Source: Murimonas intestini
Lineage (GTDB): Bacteria; Bacillota; Clostridia; Lachnospirales; Lachnospiraceae
Direction of reading: 5' to 3'
Length of the DNA: 64,000 bases
Assembly: GCF_024622195.1 (NCBI RefSeq)
Contig: NZ_JANKBI010000017.1
Coordinates: forward strand, 1-64,000
Every line of letters starts with the position of its first letter. The stretch's first letter is position 1. Positions 27,975-36,510 of this stretch are shown in pieces. A program made the translations under genes and the position numbers. Under the pieces are notes generated by a model. It saw nothing but the letters and a program-made list of their open reading frames with translations. It had not been told where the DNA came from and did not search any database.

Positions 27975-29048
27975 TCACCATGCCCTGATGTAAAATAATC
28001 CCTTAGTGGACAAGAAATATATTCCGAATATTACGATACTTGGCAGTATGCAGCATAAATAGGGAATCATAATCCGCGCTTTTTTCTTCCATATCATATA
28101 AGGCAGCAGGCAGGCTGAAAGTCCCACGGGCAGCAGGGTTGACGCAGATGTAGACAAAACAGGCCCTGCGAAGGATAACAGAAATAAAAATATCCAGTTG
28201 GCCTTCTGTTCTGGCTGCTGCACGATCCTGCCAAACAGGAGCAGAAGCCCCGGCGCCAGGATGCTGGCAAGTATATTTTTCCCCTCATAAGTCCGCATAA
28301 GCAAAAAGGAGCTGCTGGAATAGGTAATATAATAAGTAACACTAAACAGCTGAATGACAGCTGCAAATACAAACATCATCACCTTGCTTCCAGTATCTTC
28401 TTTATAGAACAGGCCGCATATCTGCCACATCACTATATTCGAAACTATCATTACTACTGCAGCCATAATCGTCTTTGTCTCTATCAGTGGGTGGATCCCT
28501 GTGATCTGGCAGACAACTGCGTCCTGTATATTGTAGTTTGAGAACAGATAGCGTATGGCGAATACTTCCAGAGGATTGCCCGTATAGGGGTCATATCTGT
28601 TGATTGTGTTTGTGAACACAGACGTTGTCACATTTCCCACATAATAGGCTGCATCCAGGTAATATATCTGTCTCAGAGACACATAGACGGCCATTGCCGC
28701 TGTAATCACAGCAGGCACCAGACGTAATAGTTTCTGTTTTCCGGAACAGAGCGCAAGCTCTCTTCCCCTTTTATACCACATCTTTCTGTTTCGTATAACA
28801 GATATGACCGTCACAATAACAACTGTGGCCGCCCACAGGGCAGACAGAAGTGATAGCGGCTGCTTCAGCAATGTGACAGGTACTGCCAGAAGCTGGAAAA
28901 CTGAATAGTAAAAAAGCATCCCTAAGAACACGGACAGTGAAAAAGAGAATTTCCACTTTTTCATATGCCCTGTCAGCATGCTCCCAAATGCCAGAAACAT
29001 AAATAAATATAAAATGATCATTCCTACGCTCTCAAGTGCTGTCAACAT
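27975..29048 (-). CDS. Membrane protein, N-terminal half of a split GT-C-like pair (copy B)
   Basis: This protein (357 residues from the preferred ATG at 29048, which has GAGG upstream; 362 from 29063) has nine or ten membrane helices. After the fourth comes the outside loop QIYYLDAAYYVGNV...NRYDPYTGNPL. Its acidic residue resembles GT-C active sites. It ends in a short LFYIRAW tail, and the next gene nine bases on encodes the missing C-terminal helices and soluble domain. The corresponding pair 29032-30751 has the same break point. Function is unknown; transfer of a polyprenyl-linked sugar is the best guess. Confidence 0.5.
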   Translation of the reverse strand: MLTALESVGMIILYLFMFLAFGSMLTGHMKKWKFSFSLSVFLGMLFYYSVFQLLAVPVTLLKQPLSLLSALWAATVVIVTVISVIRNRKMWYKRGRELALCSGKQKLLRLVPAVITAAMAVYVSLRQIYYLDAAYYVGNVTTSVFTNTINRYDPYTGNPLEVFAIRYLFSNYNIQDAVVCQITGIHPLIETKTIMAAVVMIVSNIVMWQICGLFYKEDTGSKVMMFVFAAVIQLFSVTYYITYSSSSFLLMRTYEGKNILASILAPGLLLLFGRIVQQPEQKANWIFLFLLSFAGPVLSTSASTLLPVGLSACLLPYMIWKKKARIMIPYLCCILPSIVIFGIYFLSTKGLFYIRAW

Positions 29049-29829
29049 TTGTATATACCTCATACTTCGTATTGTATCCTGTCAGCTTATATCCGGCCGC
29101 TTCCATCTGCTGCACATCACAGGTCCCCGCATTCAGAACTATCAGCGCTACACCTGCCTCTTTTGCTGCCCCGGCCAGCCCGGCAGCATCCAGCGGCCCG
29201 CTGTTCATCTGGTCTCTGACTGCTTCTGCCTGCTTTCGCAGTTCCACATCCCCATAGCAGACCGTTGTATTGTCCTCCAGGTTTCTGGAATACAGCAGGG
29301 TGATCTTACCTGTATAATCCCTGATATACGGAAGCAGTGTATCTGTTACGGCTGCATATCCCTCACCCTCTGCGCTCTCTATCAGCGGAAGTATGTTCAT
29401 GACATCCTGCTCCAGCTTTTCCTTTGTCTCTCTTTTTTCAAAAGCATTATAAGAAAAGGCAAGGCTGCCGCTTAAAATAATCAGGAATGAAAAAGCAAAT
29501 AAGATGCAGGCTTTCTCAATTTTTCTTTTTCCCATTGAAACTGCTTCGGTAAAAACATATCCGATAACAGGCAGGATGGGAAGAAGCCAAAACACTTTCC
29601 AATAAACATCCTTTTCATCAAACCATTTGAGATAGGTTGTAAGCGCTATAGGATTCATGGTCAGCAGGATATATGCAATGCTCCCGTACCCTATTGCCTT
29701 TATAGCCGGTTTTTGTTTTTGTTCCCTTGCTGCCAGCCAAAGCAGGGAAGCGAGAAACAGGCCAAATACCATACTTTTTCCAAAGTACAACTGCCTGGTA
29801 TCTAAAATTCTAAGCATTGACTCACCCAT
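29032..29829 (-). CDS. Membrane protein, C-terminal half of a split GT-C-like pair (copy A)
   Basis: This 265-residue protein has about five membrane helices followed by a soluble C-terminal domain from residue 140, with PLIESAEGEGYAAVTDTLLPYI and ALIVLNAGTCDVQQMEAAGY. It is a paralogue of 27129-27965. The start overlaps the upstream half by eight bases with a good GGAGG-type ribosome site, and its end overlaps the next gene. The four genes form two coupled pairs. Confidence 0.5.
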   Translation of the reverse strand: MGESMLRILDTRQLYFGKSMVFGLFLASLLWLAAREQKQKPAIKAIGYGSIAYILLTMNPIALTTYLKWFDEKDVYWKVFWLLPILPVIGYVFTEAVSMGKRKIEKACILFAFSFLIILSGSLAFSYNAFEKRETKEKLEQDVMNILPLIESAEGEGYAAVTDTLLPYIRDYTGKITLLYSRNLEDNTTVCYGDVELRKQAEAVRDQMNSGPLDAAGLAGAAKEAGVALIVLNAGTCDVQQMEAAGYKLTGYNTKYEVYTNVDST

Positions 29830-30751
29830 TTTTCCGCCTCCCGCGCCTTTTTCTGGCAGCCGTCTGGCCTGATGCGGCAGATGATGGCTTCTTCTTTACG
29901 GCCGTCGCCCCTGATGCCGCCGCTCGTGGCTTCTTTACAGCGGTCAGCACTAATGCTGCCGCCGAGGGTATCAGGATACAAAAAATAATGCTTTCCCATG
30001 TATAGCTCTCCTGAAGCAATTTCATGAACAGGCTTCTATTGCTGTAAAATCCAAACATTGTGAGCATACACACAAAAAACATGTACACCGTTTCCTGTCT
30101 CTGCTTTCCGTCCAGCAGCACATTGGCTGTCATCAGCTGGGCTGCATATGCAAAAGAAATCCAGACAGCAGGCATAAGCGTATATAACAGAAGAGCCGGG
30201 GATATACCCGTGATCTTTGATACAATCCCGTACAGCAGCGGCAGCGGGAAAATAACTTCTGATAACTGTAATCCGGAAAGCTGCTGCCCCGTATATGCAT
30301 CAAACTTCAGCATGGTATCCGTGCTAATGGAAGTCTGTATTACTGCTGCGGTGGGATTCCAGCCTGTATTTGCGCGAAACCATACAGGCACAAAGATCTG
30401 AACTCCTATAAGAATAAGCACAAAAATCCCTGCGAAACCCCATCCGTTTAAATTTCTTAATAATTTTCCAAAGCTTTCAATAAAATGCTTTCTGTTTCTG
30501 ACAAGCAGAAATACAGAGAGTGCCAGCAGAAAGATTGTAAATCCCCAGCAGAATATGCCATATGGCACTCCCAGCAGAACACATGGGATCACAATGACTT
30601 CAAAAAGGGCCAGCATAGCTGCCAGCCCCGATAATAACATCACAAAAACAGTATGGGGAGTCACTGGTCTCCTGACAGTCCAGAATGATCCCAATATGCA
30701 AGGTACGATCACAAAAAACGCCGTTGTAAATAATATCTGCAGTATCACCAT
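29822..30751 (-). CDS. Membrane protein, N-terminal half of a split GT-C-like pair (copy A)
   Basis: This 309-residue protein has about eight membrane helices with a loop ANTGWNPTAAVIQTSIS...FDAYTGQQL that aligns with the YLDAAYYV...YDPYTG loop of copy B. The acidic DAAYY of copy B is here NPTAA, so this copy may be catalytically dead or use another residue. The C-terminus is an odd Lys/Arg/Ala-rich tail, with VKKPRAAAS, VKKKPSSAAS and ARKRRGRRKNG. It is strongly basic and built from an imperfect repeat of about 15 residues. Confidence 0.5.
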   Translation of the reverse strand: MVILQILFTTAFFVIVPCILGSFWTVRRPVTPHTVFVMLLSGLAAMLALFEVIVIPCVLLGVPYGIFCWGFTIFLLALSVFLLVRNRKHFIESFGKLLRNLNGWGFAGIFVLILIGVQIFVPVWFRANTGWNPTAAVIQTSISTDTMLKFDAYTGQQLSGLQLSEVIFPLPLLYGIVSKITGISPALLLYTLMPAVWISFAYAAQLMTANVLLDGKQRQETVYMFFVCMLTMFGFYSNRSLFMKLLQESYTWESIIFCILIPSAAALVLTAVKKPRAAASGATAVKKKPSSAASGQTAARKRRGRRKNG

Positions 30752-30775
30752 ACGCCTGCCCTTTCTCTGTCTTTC

Positions 30776-31621
30776 TTATCCCAGCAGCCATTTCATATAT
30801 TCTGCAATGGCATCTTCCCACTGTGCAAAGCTGTAATCTGTAGTTAATTTCAGCATATAGTTTTCCAGCACAGAATAGGCCGGACGTTTAGCAGGTGTAG
30901 GAAATTCATCTGTGGTGATATACTCAACTTCTGTCTTCTTCCCGGCCAGCCTGAAGATCTCCTTTGTAAAATCCGCCCAGCTGCATACGCCTTCGCATGT
31001 TCCGTGGAATATCCCATAATTCTCTGTGGGAATGAGATATTTGATCATTCTGGCAAGCTCTGCCGCACTTGTAGGCGTCCCCAGCTGGTCTCCCACAACA
31101 CGGACTTTATCATTGTTTTCTGACAGCTGCAGCATGGTTTTAACAAAATTTTTGCCGTCTCCATAGAGCCAGGCAGTCCTGATTATGAAGTAGCGTTTTG
31201 CGAACTGCTGTACAAACTGCTCTCCTGCCAGCTTTGTTGCCCCATACATACTCTGGGGGTCCGTAGGATCAAATTCTGTATAAGGTCTGTTTCCATCACC
31301 TGCAAATACATAGTCAGTAGATACCTGAACCATTTTTGCATCCACATCAGCAGCCGCTATACTTAAATTTCTCGGCCCGATCGCATTGATCCTGTATGCC
31401 AGATCCTGCTGGGACTCACATAGATTTACATTCGTGTGGGCCGCACAGTTGAGTATGACATCAGGTTTCACGCCCCTGACCATTTTCAGGACATCATCCA
31501 CATTTGTAATATCCAGCTGATCTACATCTGTATTAATGAGTTCCACATTCTCGTTTCCTGCGTACTGCTCATTTACTGCGCGGCCCAGCTGGCCGTTGCA
31601 TCCTGTCACTAAAATCTTCAT
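30776..31621 (-). CDS. rmlD: dTDP-4-dehydrorhamnose reductase
   Basis: This 281-residue extended SDR starts MKILVTGCNGQLGRAV, has VSTDYVFAGDG and the catalytic Tyr-X3-Lys in MYGATKLAGEQF, and ends in a typical RmlD C-terminal region. It makes dTDP-L-rhamnose from the 4-keto sugar, so rhamnose is likely in the glycan; rmlA, B and C must lie elsewhere. The open frame extends to 31705, but the ATG at 31621 has AAGGAG eight bases upstream and gives the family N-terminus. Confidence 0.92.
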   Translation of the reverse strand: MKILVTGCNGQLGRAVNEQYAGNENVELINTDVDQLDITNVDDVLKMVRGVKPDVILNCAAHTNVNLCESQQDLAYRINAIGPRNLSIAAADVDAKMVQVSTDYVFAGDGNRPYTEFDPTDPQSMYGATKLAGEQFVQQFAKRYFIIRTAWLYGDGKNFVKTMLQLSENNDKVRVVGDQLGTPTSAAELARMIKYLIPTENYGIFHGTCEGVCSWADFTKEIFRLAGKKTEVEYITTDEFPTPAKRPAYSVLENYMLKLTTDYSFAQWEDAIAEYMKWLLG

Positions 31622-31637
31622 ACCTTTATCTCCTTTT

Positions 31638-33641
31638 CTACGTCCATGCAAGTATAGTTTCAAATATAGTCCACAATGTATAGTACTGCATAATACACCA
31701 GCCAAGGATCAGCTGGTAATTGATGTTCTTTTTAAATGTCAGATTCCTGCTCCTGAAGGAGAACAAGATCAGCGGAAGGATGGGTGTAAAATACCTTCCC
31801 TGAATTCCCTGGATAGCCTTTGCATCTGTAGTTGTCCAGGTGAGCAGGAACACCGCCGCAAGCGCCAGTATAACAAGTACGGCTGTGCTGCCAAATATAG
31901 TCCTGGCCTTCGCATCCACATATACCTTTTCTTTTTCTTCCATAATACAGGATAAGACAAGAATTATCAAGAAACAAATCAGTATGTTCCAGGGAATATT
32001 CAAATACAGCCAGCTTAACAGCCCGCCCAGCTGGGTCTGCAGATAAAATTCCCCATTCACCTTAAATGAATCATATACCAGCCTGACAAGAGCCCTAGGC
32101 ATCTGCAGAAGTCCTGCAACAGTGAACCCTTCCTTTCCGGCATAAGATACTGTATTAGTTCCTCTGGAAATGTAGTTGGTCATAACAGCTATCCTTGAAA
32201 CAGCCAGTGGAAGCAGAGTTCCTGCCGCCATGATCCCCATGCCCATATAATACTTTTTCTTTGTCTGCGCCTTTTTTCTCGGAATAAGAAGGCACAGAAG
32301 AGCCAGCAGCACATAGACGATCTTGCTGGGAGCCAGCACAGCCATCAAGGCCGCTAAAAGAAGCCATTCCCGTATGCCCACCTTTTCTTTTTCATAAGCC
32401 AGGTAGAGACAGTAGCCTATAAACAGGAAGGCGATCCCGTTTATCACGCTGTCATAAGAAAATGAAGCCGCAAGCTCTGCTGAAATCGGCAGCAGTGCCA
32501 CAAAGAACAGCGCCATTTTCCCAAAGGGAATCTTTTTAATTGCCAGATACCCACACAGCACATAAAAGAGAAGCGCAAAAAGCCTGCCCAGATACAGCAT
32601 TGGAATACAGCCAAAATGCAGTATTCTGGCCAAAGTAATTCCCAGAGTCTGAGGAAGAAAAAGAACAGACGGAGCATTAAGCACATAGCTTCCCGGAACT
32701 GCGGTCATCTCCCCGCCTCTGTCCATTTCAAAAAAATGATTCCAGACAGTGCTGTAGACATATTCTGATGAATAAATATGGCTGGAATTCAAAAGCTGGT
32801 CTCCCTGGCGCATGAGGACTTCACCATCCTCGTTTATTCCCTCCTGAAACAGAAGCCGGCTGGAAAAATAATAGCTGGTATTAATATGGCTCTGCTCATC
32901 TGGTGCGGAATACGGGGGCATAATAAGCATATACAGCACTCCAATCAGGATAGCCGTTACTGCAAACATCCTCTCTATCTTCCACTTTTTCCAGAAGCCT
33001 CCATAACAGACAGCTGCCAGAAGTGCAAATAACACCCCTTCTATGAGAATAAACATCCATACCAGGTAACCTTTTGTCCCTTTACAAAACGCAAATGCCA
33101 GGTCACCTTTCTGGAGTTCTCCCCCCAGATAAAGTTCTCCTTCCGGGAACACACTCTTTTCAGTCATATACGCTGTAACACTGTTCTCGGATTTACCGTC
33201 CTGTGAACTGATGCGTATAAGATATTTTTCCGTCTCCACAAGCTGCAGCGGCTCGCTAAATTCAAAGTACTGGGGAGCATTGTCTATAATATCTGCTGCA
33301 TTTAAACTCCATTCTCCAATTATTTCCTTAGTATCCGCATTTTCGAAAGAAATATTTAGGGTATTTGTATTTGTCCTGCCGAAGGTTCCAAAACACACTT
33401 CCAGAGAATCCACCTCAAAATCAAGCCCTGAAACTGTCTGAAGGATCTCATTGTCCTTCTGCAGATCACCGATGATCTTCCCTTCATTCGACACCTTAAA
33501 TATCTCTTTGGGATTATCTTTTAGTTCCGATATTTTTTTGTCATAGATAAGAACAGCATGCAGAAGGAGCATGACTATACCGAAAATTATGGCAATACCA
33601 GCCCATATTTTCTTTTTCGTTATTTTAGTACCTTTTATCAC
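31638..33641 (-). CDS. DUF2142-type multi-pass membrane protein (GT-C-like)
   Basis: This 667-residue protein has an N-terminal anchor, an outside beta-rich domain (about 40-190) and some 11 further helices. The loop MPPYSAPDEQSHINTSYYFS carries the PDE...H residues seen in DUF2142 proteins, which are thought to be GT-C glycosyltransferases or polymerases of surface glycans. The C-terminus QGIQGRYFTPILPLILF also fits the family. It overlaps the start of the DUF2304 gene upstream by four bases, an arrangement common in such loci. Confidence 0.75.
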   Translation of the reverse strand: MIKGTKITKKKIWAGIAIIFGIVMLLLHAVLIYDKKISELKDNPKEIFKVSNEGKIIGDLQKDNEILQTVSGLDFEVDSLEVCFGTFGRTNTNTLNISFENADTKEIIGEWSLNAADIIDNAPQYFEFSEPLQLVETEKYLIRISSQDGKSENSVTAYMTEKSVFPEGELYLGGELQKGDLAFAFCKGTKGYLVWMFILIEGVLFALLAAVCYGGFWKKWKIERMFAVTAILIGVLYMLIMPPYSAPDEQSHINTSYYFSSRLLFQEGINEDGEVLMRQGDQLLNSSHIYSSEYVYSTVWNHFFEMDRGGEMTAVPGSYVLNAPSVLFLPQTLGITLARILHFGCIPMLYLGRLFALLFYVLCGYLAIKKIPFGKMALFFVALLPISAELAASFSYDSVINGIAFLFIGYCLYLAYEKEKVGIREWLLLAALMAVLAPSKIVYVLLALLCLLIPRKKAQTKKKYYMGMGIMAAGTLLPLAVSRIAVMTNYISRGTNTVSYAGKEGFTVAGLLQMPRALVRLVYDSFKVNGEFYLQTQLGGLLSWLYLNIPWNILICFLIILVLSCIMEEKEKVYVDAKARTIFGSTAVLVILALAAVFLLTWTTTDAKAIQGIQGRYFTPILPLILFSFRSRNLTFKKNINYQLILGWCIMQYYTLWTIFETILAWT

Positions 33642-34033
33642 TTCGCATTATCCTCCCGCCCCGTTTCTTTATACTCATTTTCTTTATACTCCGCTTTTTC
33701 CTTCTCTATCGTCTCTTCTACAGCTACCCTCTGTGCAAGATTAGTAATCTTCTCTTCCAGCTTTGACAGCAGCAGGCTGTTGTAAAACAGTTTTATTAAA
33801 AGGATAAAAATAATAAACAGATAAATAAAATTAACAGGTGTCTGGATTCCCAGAATTTTAGACAATACGCTGGGTATCTGCGGAAATACACTGAAAACTA
33901 TTAAAATACACGAAAAGACGATCCAGTATATAGAGTATTCTATTTTGACCTTTGACTGTCTGATCTTTCTAAGCATATACCCCATAGTGCATACAGAAGC
34001 TGCAATCAGAACTATTCTAAGTATTGGTGTCAT
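33638..34033 (-). CDS. DUF2304 small membrane protein
   Basis: This 131-residue protein has three membrane helices, with the family pattern KVKIEYSIYWIVFSCILIVFS and a final coiled segment LLLSKLEEKITNLAQRVAVEE, then a Glu/Lys tail. DUF2304 proteins regularly neighbour DPMS-like GT2 genes, as here. They may anchor or assist that enzyme. It overlaps both neighbours by four bases, suggesting tight translational coupling. The role is inferred from association. Confidence 0.8.
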   Translation of the reverse strand: MTPILRIVLIAASVCTMGYMLRKIRQSKVKIEYSIYWIVFSCILIVFSVFPQIPSVLSKILGIQTPVNFIYLFIIFILLIKLFYNSLLLSKLEEKITNLAQRVAVEETIEKEKAEYKENEYKETGREDNAK

Positions 34034-34740
34034 CTTTCATCCTTTCTGGCAATGGGCTCTTTTTTCCTGAAATTCTGTATGAGTATAATCGATGTAACTA
34101 CCCTTGCCATATACCCAATAGATTTTGCAAAGCTCAGATAGCTCTGCCCTTCCTGCCTCTCATCCATATTAGCCTGGACCTCTGAAATCCTCGCCCCGCA
34201 TTTCAGCAGATATGAGATCGTATCTGGCTCCGGGCTGTGATTCAGGCCCACAGCAAATTGTTCGATCATAACCCTGTTAAACAGCCTCATGCCCGATGTG
34301 GGGTCTTTTATCTTCTGTCCCGTGGTGATTCTGATTGCAGCCGCGATCAGACGGCTCCCTGCCATCCTCAAGGTTTTTGGCTTCTTCTCATTCACAAATC
34401 TGGAGCCAATGACAATGTCATACCCCTTATCCATCTCATCCATTAAGTCCTGTATGTATTCTGCCCTGTGCTGGCCGTCCCCGTCAAACTGAAGCACTCT
34501 GTCATATCCTTTTGCAGCGGCATATTTCACACCTGTCTGGAATGCCCCTGTCAGCCCCAGATTGATTGGCAGATCGATAAACCGGTACCCCCTGTCCCTG
34601 CAGACCCTGGCTGTGTCGTCTTTTGACCCGTCATTTACAACAATATAGTCATACTGGCTGTAATTCTCTATTAAATTATCCACGACCCGCTCTATACTTT
34701 TTTCTTCATTATAAGCAGGTATCACAATCAGTATTTTCAT
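34030..34740 (-). CDS. DPMS-like family 2 glycosyltransferase
   Basis: This 236-residue GT2 enzyme has ILIVIPAYNEEKSIERVV, the nucleotide motif VNDGSKDDTA, metal-binding QFDGDGQH and the later DPTSGMRLFNR. This pattern is seen in dolichol-phosphate mannose/glucose synthase relatives. It lacks C-terminal membrane helices, which may be supplied by the DUF2304 protein encoded next. It probably makes a polyprenyl-phosphate sugar used by the DUF2142 protein. Confidence 0.88.
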   Translation of the reverse strand: MKILIVIPAYNEEKSIERVVDNLIENYSQYDYIVVNDGSKDDTARVCRDRGYRFIDLPINLGLTGAFQTGVKYAAAKGYDRVLQFDGDGQHRAEYIQDLMDEMDKGYDIVIGSRFVNEKKPKTLRMAGSRLIAAAIRITTGQKIKDPTSGMRLFNRVMIEQFAVGLNHSPEPDTISYLLKCGARISEVQANMDERQEGQSYLSFAKSIGYMARVVTSIILIQNFRKKEPIARKDER

Positions 34741-35606
34741 TCATTTATCTCCGTTTGATTTGACTTTTCACCTTGTTTATATACCCGTTCCAGCAGGCCG
34801 GCTATTCTTTTCGGCCAGAACCGGCACAGCATTTCATAATCCTCTTCACCCCGACCTGTCTCTTCTATAACAGCTGTAGTTTCTGAACCTTCATGTATGC
34901 GGTGGGCCATGAGAAATGCCTTGTCGTATAAAAAACTCCCGTCTAATCTGGATATCTCTTCCCATGCTTCCCAGTCCACATTACTGCGGAATCCCGCCTT
35001 AAATAAAGTCTTGGGGAGGTTCTCTTTTGCGTATGTCACAGAAGGACAGCAGATATAATTTCCCAGTCCCAGCAGGCGCCTTCTCACAAGCCTGCTTTTT
35101 CCCGCCTTTTTAAGGGCAAGAGGCGCAGCCAGATACCGTTTTACCTTTAACAGGCTGTTATCCTTTATAAGCTTTTTTCCGCGCAGCTCGTAATAATTGC
35201 AGAAAAAGATCAGCGGCGTCCTGCACTTATCCATCATTTCCCTGGCATGCGCAGCATATTCCTTCTGGTAAATATCATCCTGGTGGGCCAGGGTCACATA
35301 AGGCGTAGCTGCCTGATGATAAGCGAAATTCCAGTCACCTGCAATATTTGAATCTCCTTCATTGATAAACAGAGGAATCTGGTATTTTTCAGCCAGCCCG
35401 CTGATATAGTCATTTGGTGTAGATGTTGCCATAAGGATCTCACTCTTTATTGTCTGCTTTTTCAAAGATCTGATGCAGTCTTCCAGATATTCACTTTTCT
35501 TATAGGCACATATTACAAAGGTATGCTCCCGCCACTCTTCCGGCATCTTATATTTCCTCACTTTCTGCATGTAACTGTGAGGCACTGAACAGTTACAATT
35601 TTCCAA
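34737..35606 (-). CDS. Family 2 glycosyltransferase
   Basis: This 289-residue GT2-like enzyme has HTFVICAYKKSEYLEDCIRSL at its start and the acidic LAHQDDIYQ near residue 120 for metal binding. A basic region follows (KVKRYLAAPLALKKAGKS, RRRLLG). The start overlaps the gene upstream by 14 bases. Three in-frame ATGs lie in the first 21 codons. The first is annotated, but the true start could be internal, since the fold begins only at about residue 28. Substrate is unknown. Confidence 0.8.
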   Translation of the reverse strand: MENCNCSVPHSYMQKVRKYKMPEEWREHTFVICAYKKSEYLEDCIRSLKKQTIKSEILMATSTPNDYISGLAEKYQIPLFINEGDSNIAGDWNFAYHQAATPYVTLAHQDDIYQKEYAAHAREMMDKCRTPLIFFCNYYELRGKKLIKDNSLLKVKRYLAAPLALKKAGKSRLVRRRLLGLGNYICCPSVTYAKENLPKTLFKAGFRSNVDWEAWEEISRLDGSFLYDKAFLMAHRIHEGSETTAVIEETGRGEEDYEMLCRFWPKRIAGLLERVYKQGEKSNQTEINE

Positions 35607-36510
35607 TCAAAAATACAAATCTCAGCATTACTTCATCAATCAGCTTTCTTCTCAGCCTGTGTGGATAAAAAATCTTCAGGAATACATTTGGCAGATATTC
35701 TTTCCGGGCAAATAATTCCAGAGCCTTTTTATTTTTTTCCTCCAGTTCTCCCCCTGCTGTCTCACAAAAATCCTCCAAAAGAACCCTGTATCCTTCAAAG
35801 CCCCCTCCAAAGAATTTCTTTATGCGCCAGCTCCACAGACCAATGAATCCCATGTCAGAAGAAGTCACTGAAGCTGAATGTCTTCTGTAAAGTGCACATG
35901 GGCGGTTATCATAGATGATCTTTCCAAACCCTGAATACAGCATACTCATCCAGGTTCCTCTTGCCCTGGCTCTGACAGGTTTGTGGGTCAGCAGAAAATC
36001 CTTTGCCGCCTTGTTGACAGCCATAGTGAACTCCAGGCCGCATACTTCAAATAAGGTATCTATAAATTCTATTGGCCTGTCCTGTTTAAAAGATTCTGAA
36101 ACTATATTCAAATTCTCATCGCAGATGTGATAGCCTGCATAGTAAGCGACAGGCATACTGCCATCTTCTTTTTCCAGCATTTCGACTGCCCTGGCTATCT
36201 TTTCTCTGTGCCACACATCATCCTGATCACTGAAAAAGAAATAGTCCCCATCAATATCCAGGTCCGTCAAAGCATAAAAGCATCCCGGATAGCCAAGATT
36301 TCCTGTGGATTCTACCACATGGATATTGGGATATTTCTCACTGTATTTCTTTAATATTCCAGGAGTGCCGTCTGTTGACCCGTCATCCCGCACATACACA
36401 GCTTCCACCGGATAAGTCTGTCTTATAATACTGTCCAGCTGCTGCCCTATATATTTTTCTCCATTGTAGCTCGCAAGCAGAACTACTGCTTTTTTACTAT
36501 TCATCTTCAA
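35593..36510 (-). CDS. Family 2 glycosyltransferase, rhamnosyltransferase-like
   Basis: This 305-residue GT2 enzyme has VVLLASYNGEKYIGQQLDSI, VRDDGSTDGTPGIL, GNLGYPGCF and the metal-binding FFSDQDDVW. These are the motifs of RgpB-type rhamnosyltransferases and related capsule enzymes. With rmlD in the same operon a rhamnose donor is plausible but not shown. It follows the flippase gene with a four-base overlap. Confidence 0.87.
   Translation of the reverse strand: MKMNSKKAVVLLASYNGEKYIGQQLDSIIRQTYPVEAVYVRDDGSTDGTPGILKKYSEKYPNIHVVESTGNLGYPGCFYALTDLDIDGDYFFFSDQDDVWHREKIARAVEMLEKEDGSMPVAYYAGYHICDENLNIVSESFKQDRPIEFIDTLFEVCGLEFTMAVNKAAKDFLLTHKPVRARARGTWMSMLYSGFGKIIYDNRPCALYRRHSASVTSSDMGFIGLWSWRIKKFFGGGFEGYRVLLEDFCETAGGELEEKNKKALELFARKEYLPNVFLKIFYPHRLRRKLIDEVMLRFVFLIGKL

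Noticed and set aside
31622..31705. N-terminal extension of RmlD
   Set aside because: It overlaps the end of the DUF2142 gene, and a strong ribosome site precedes the ATG at 31621, which gives the normal family N-terminus.
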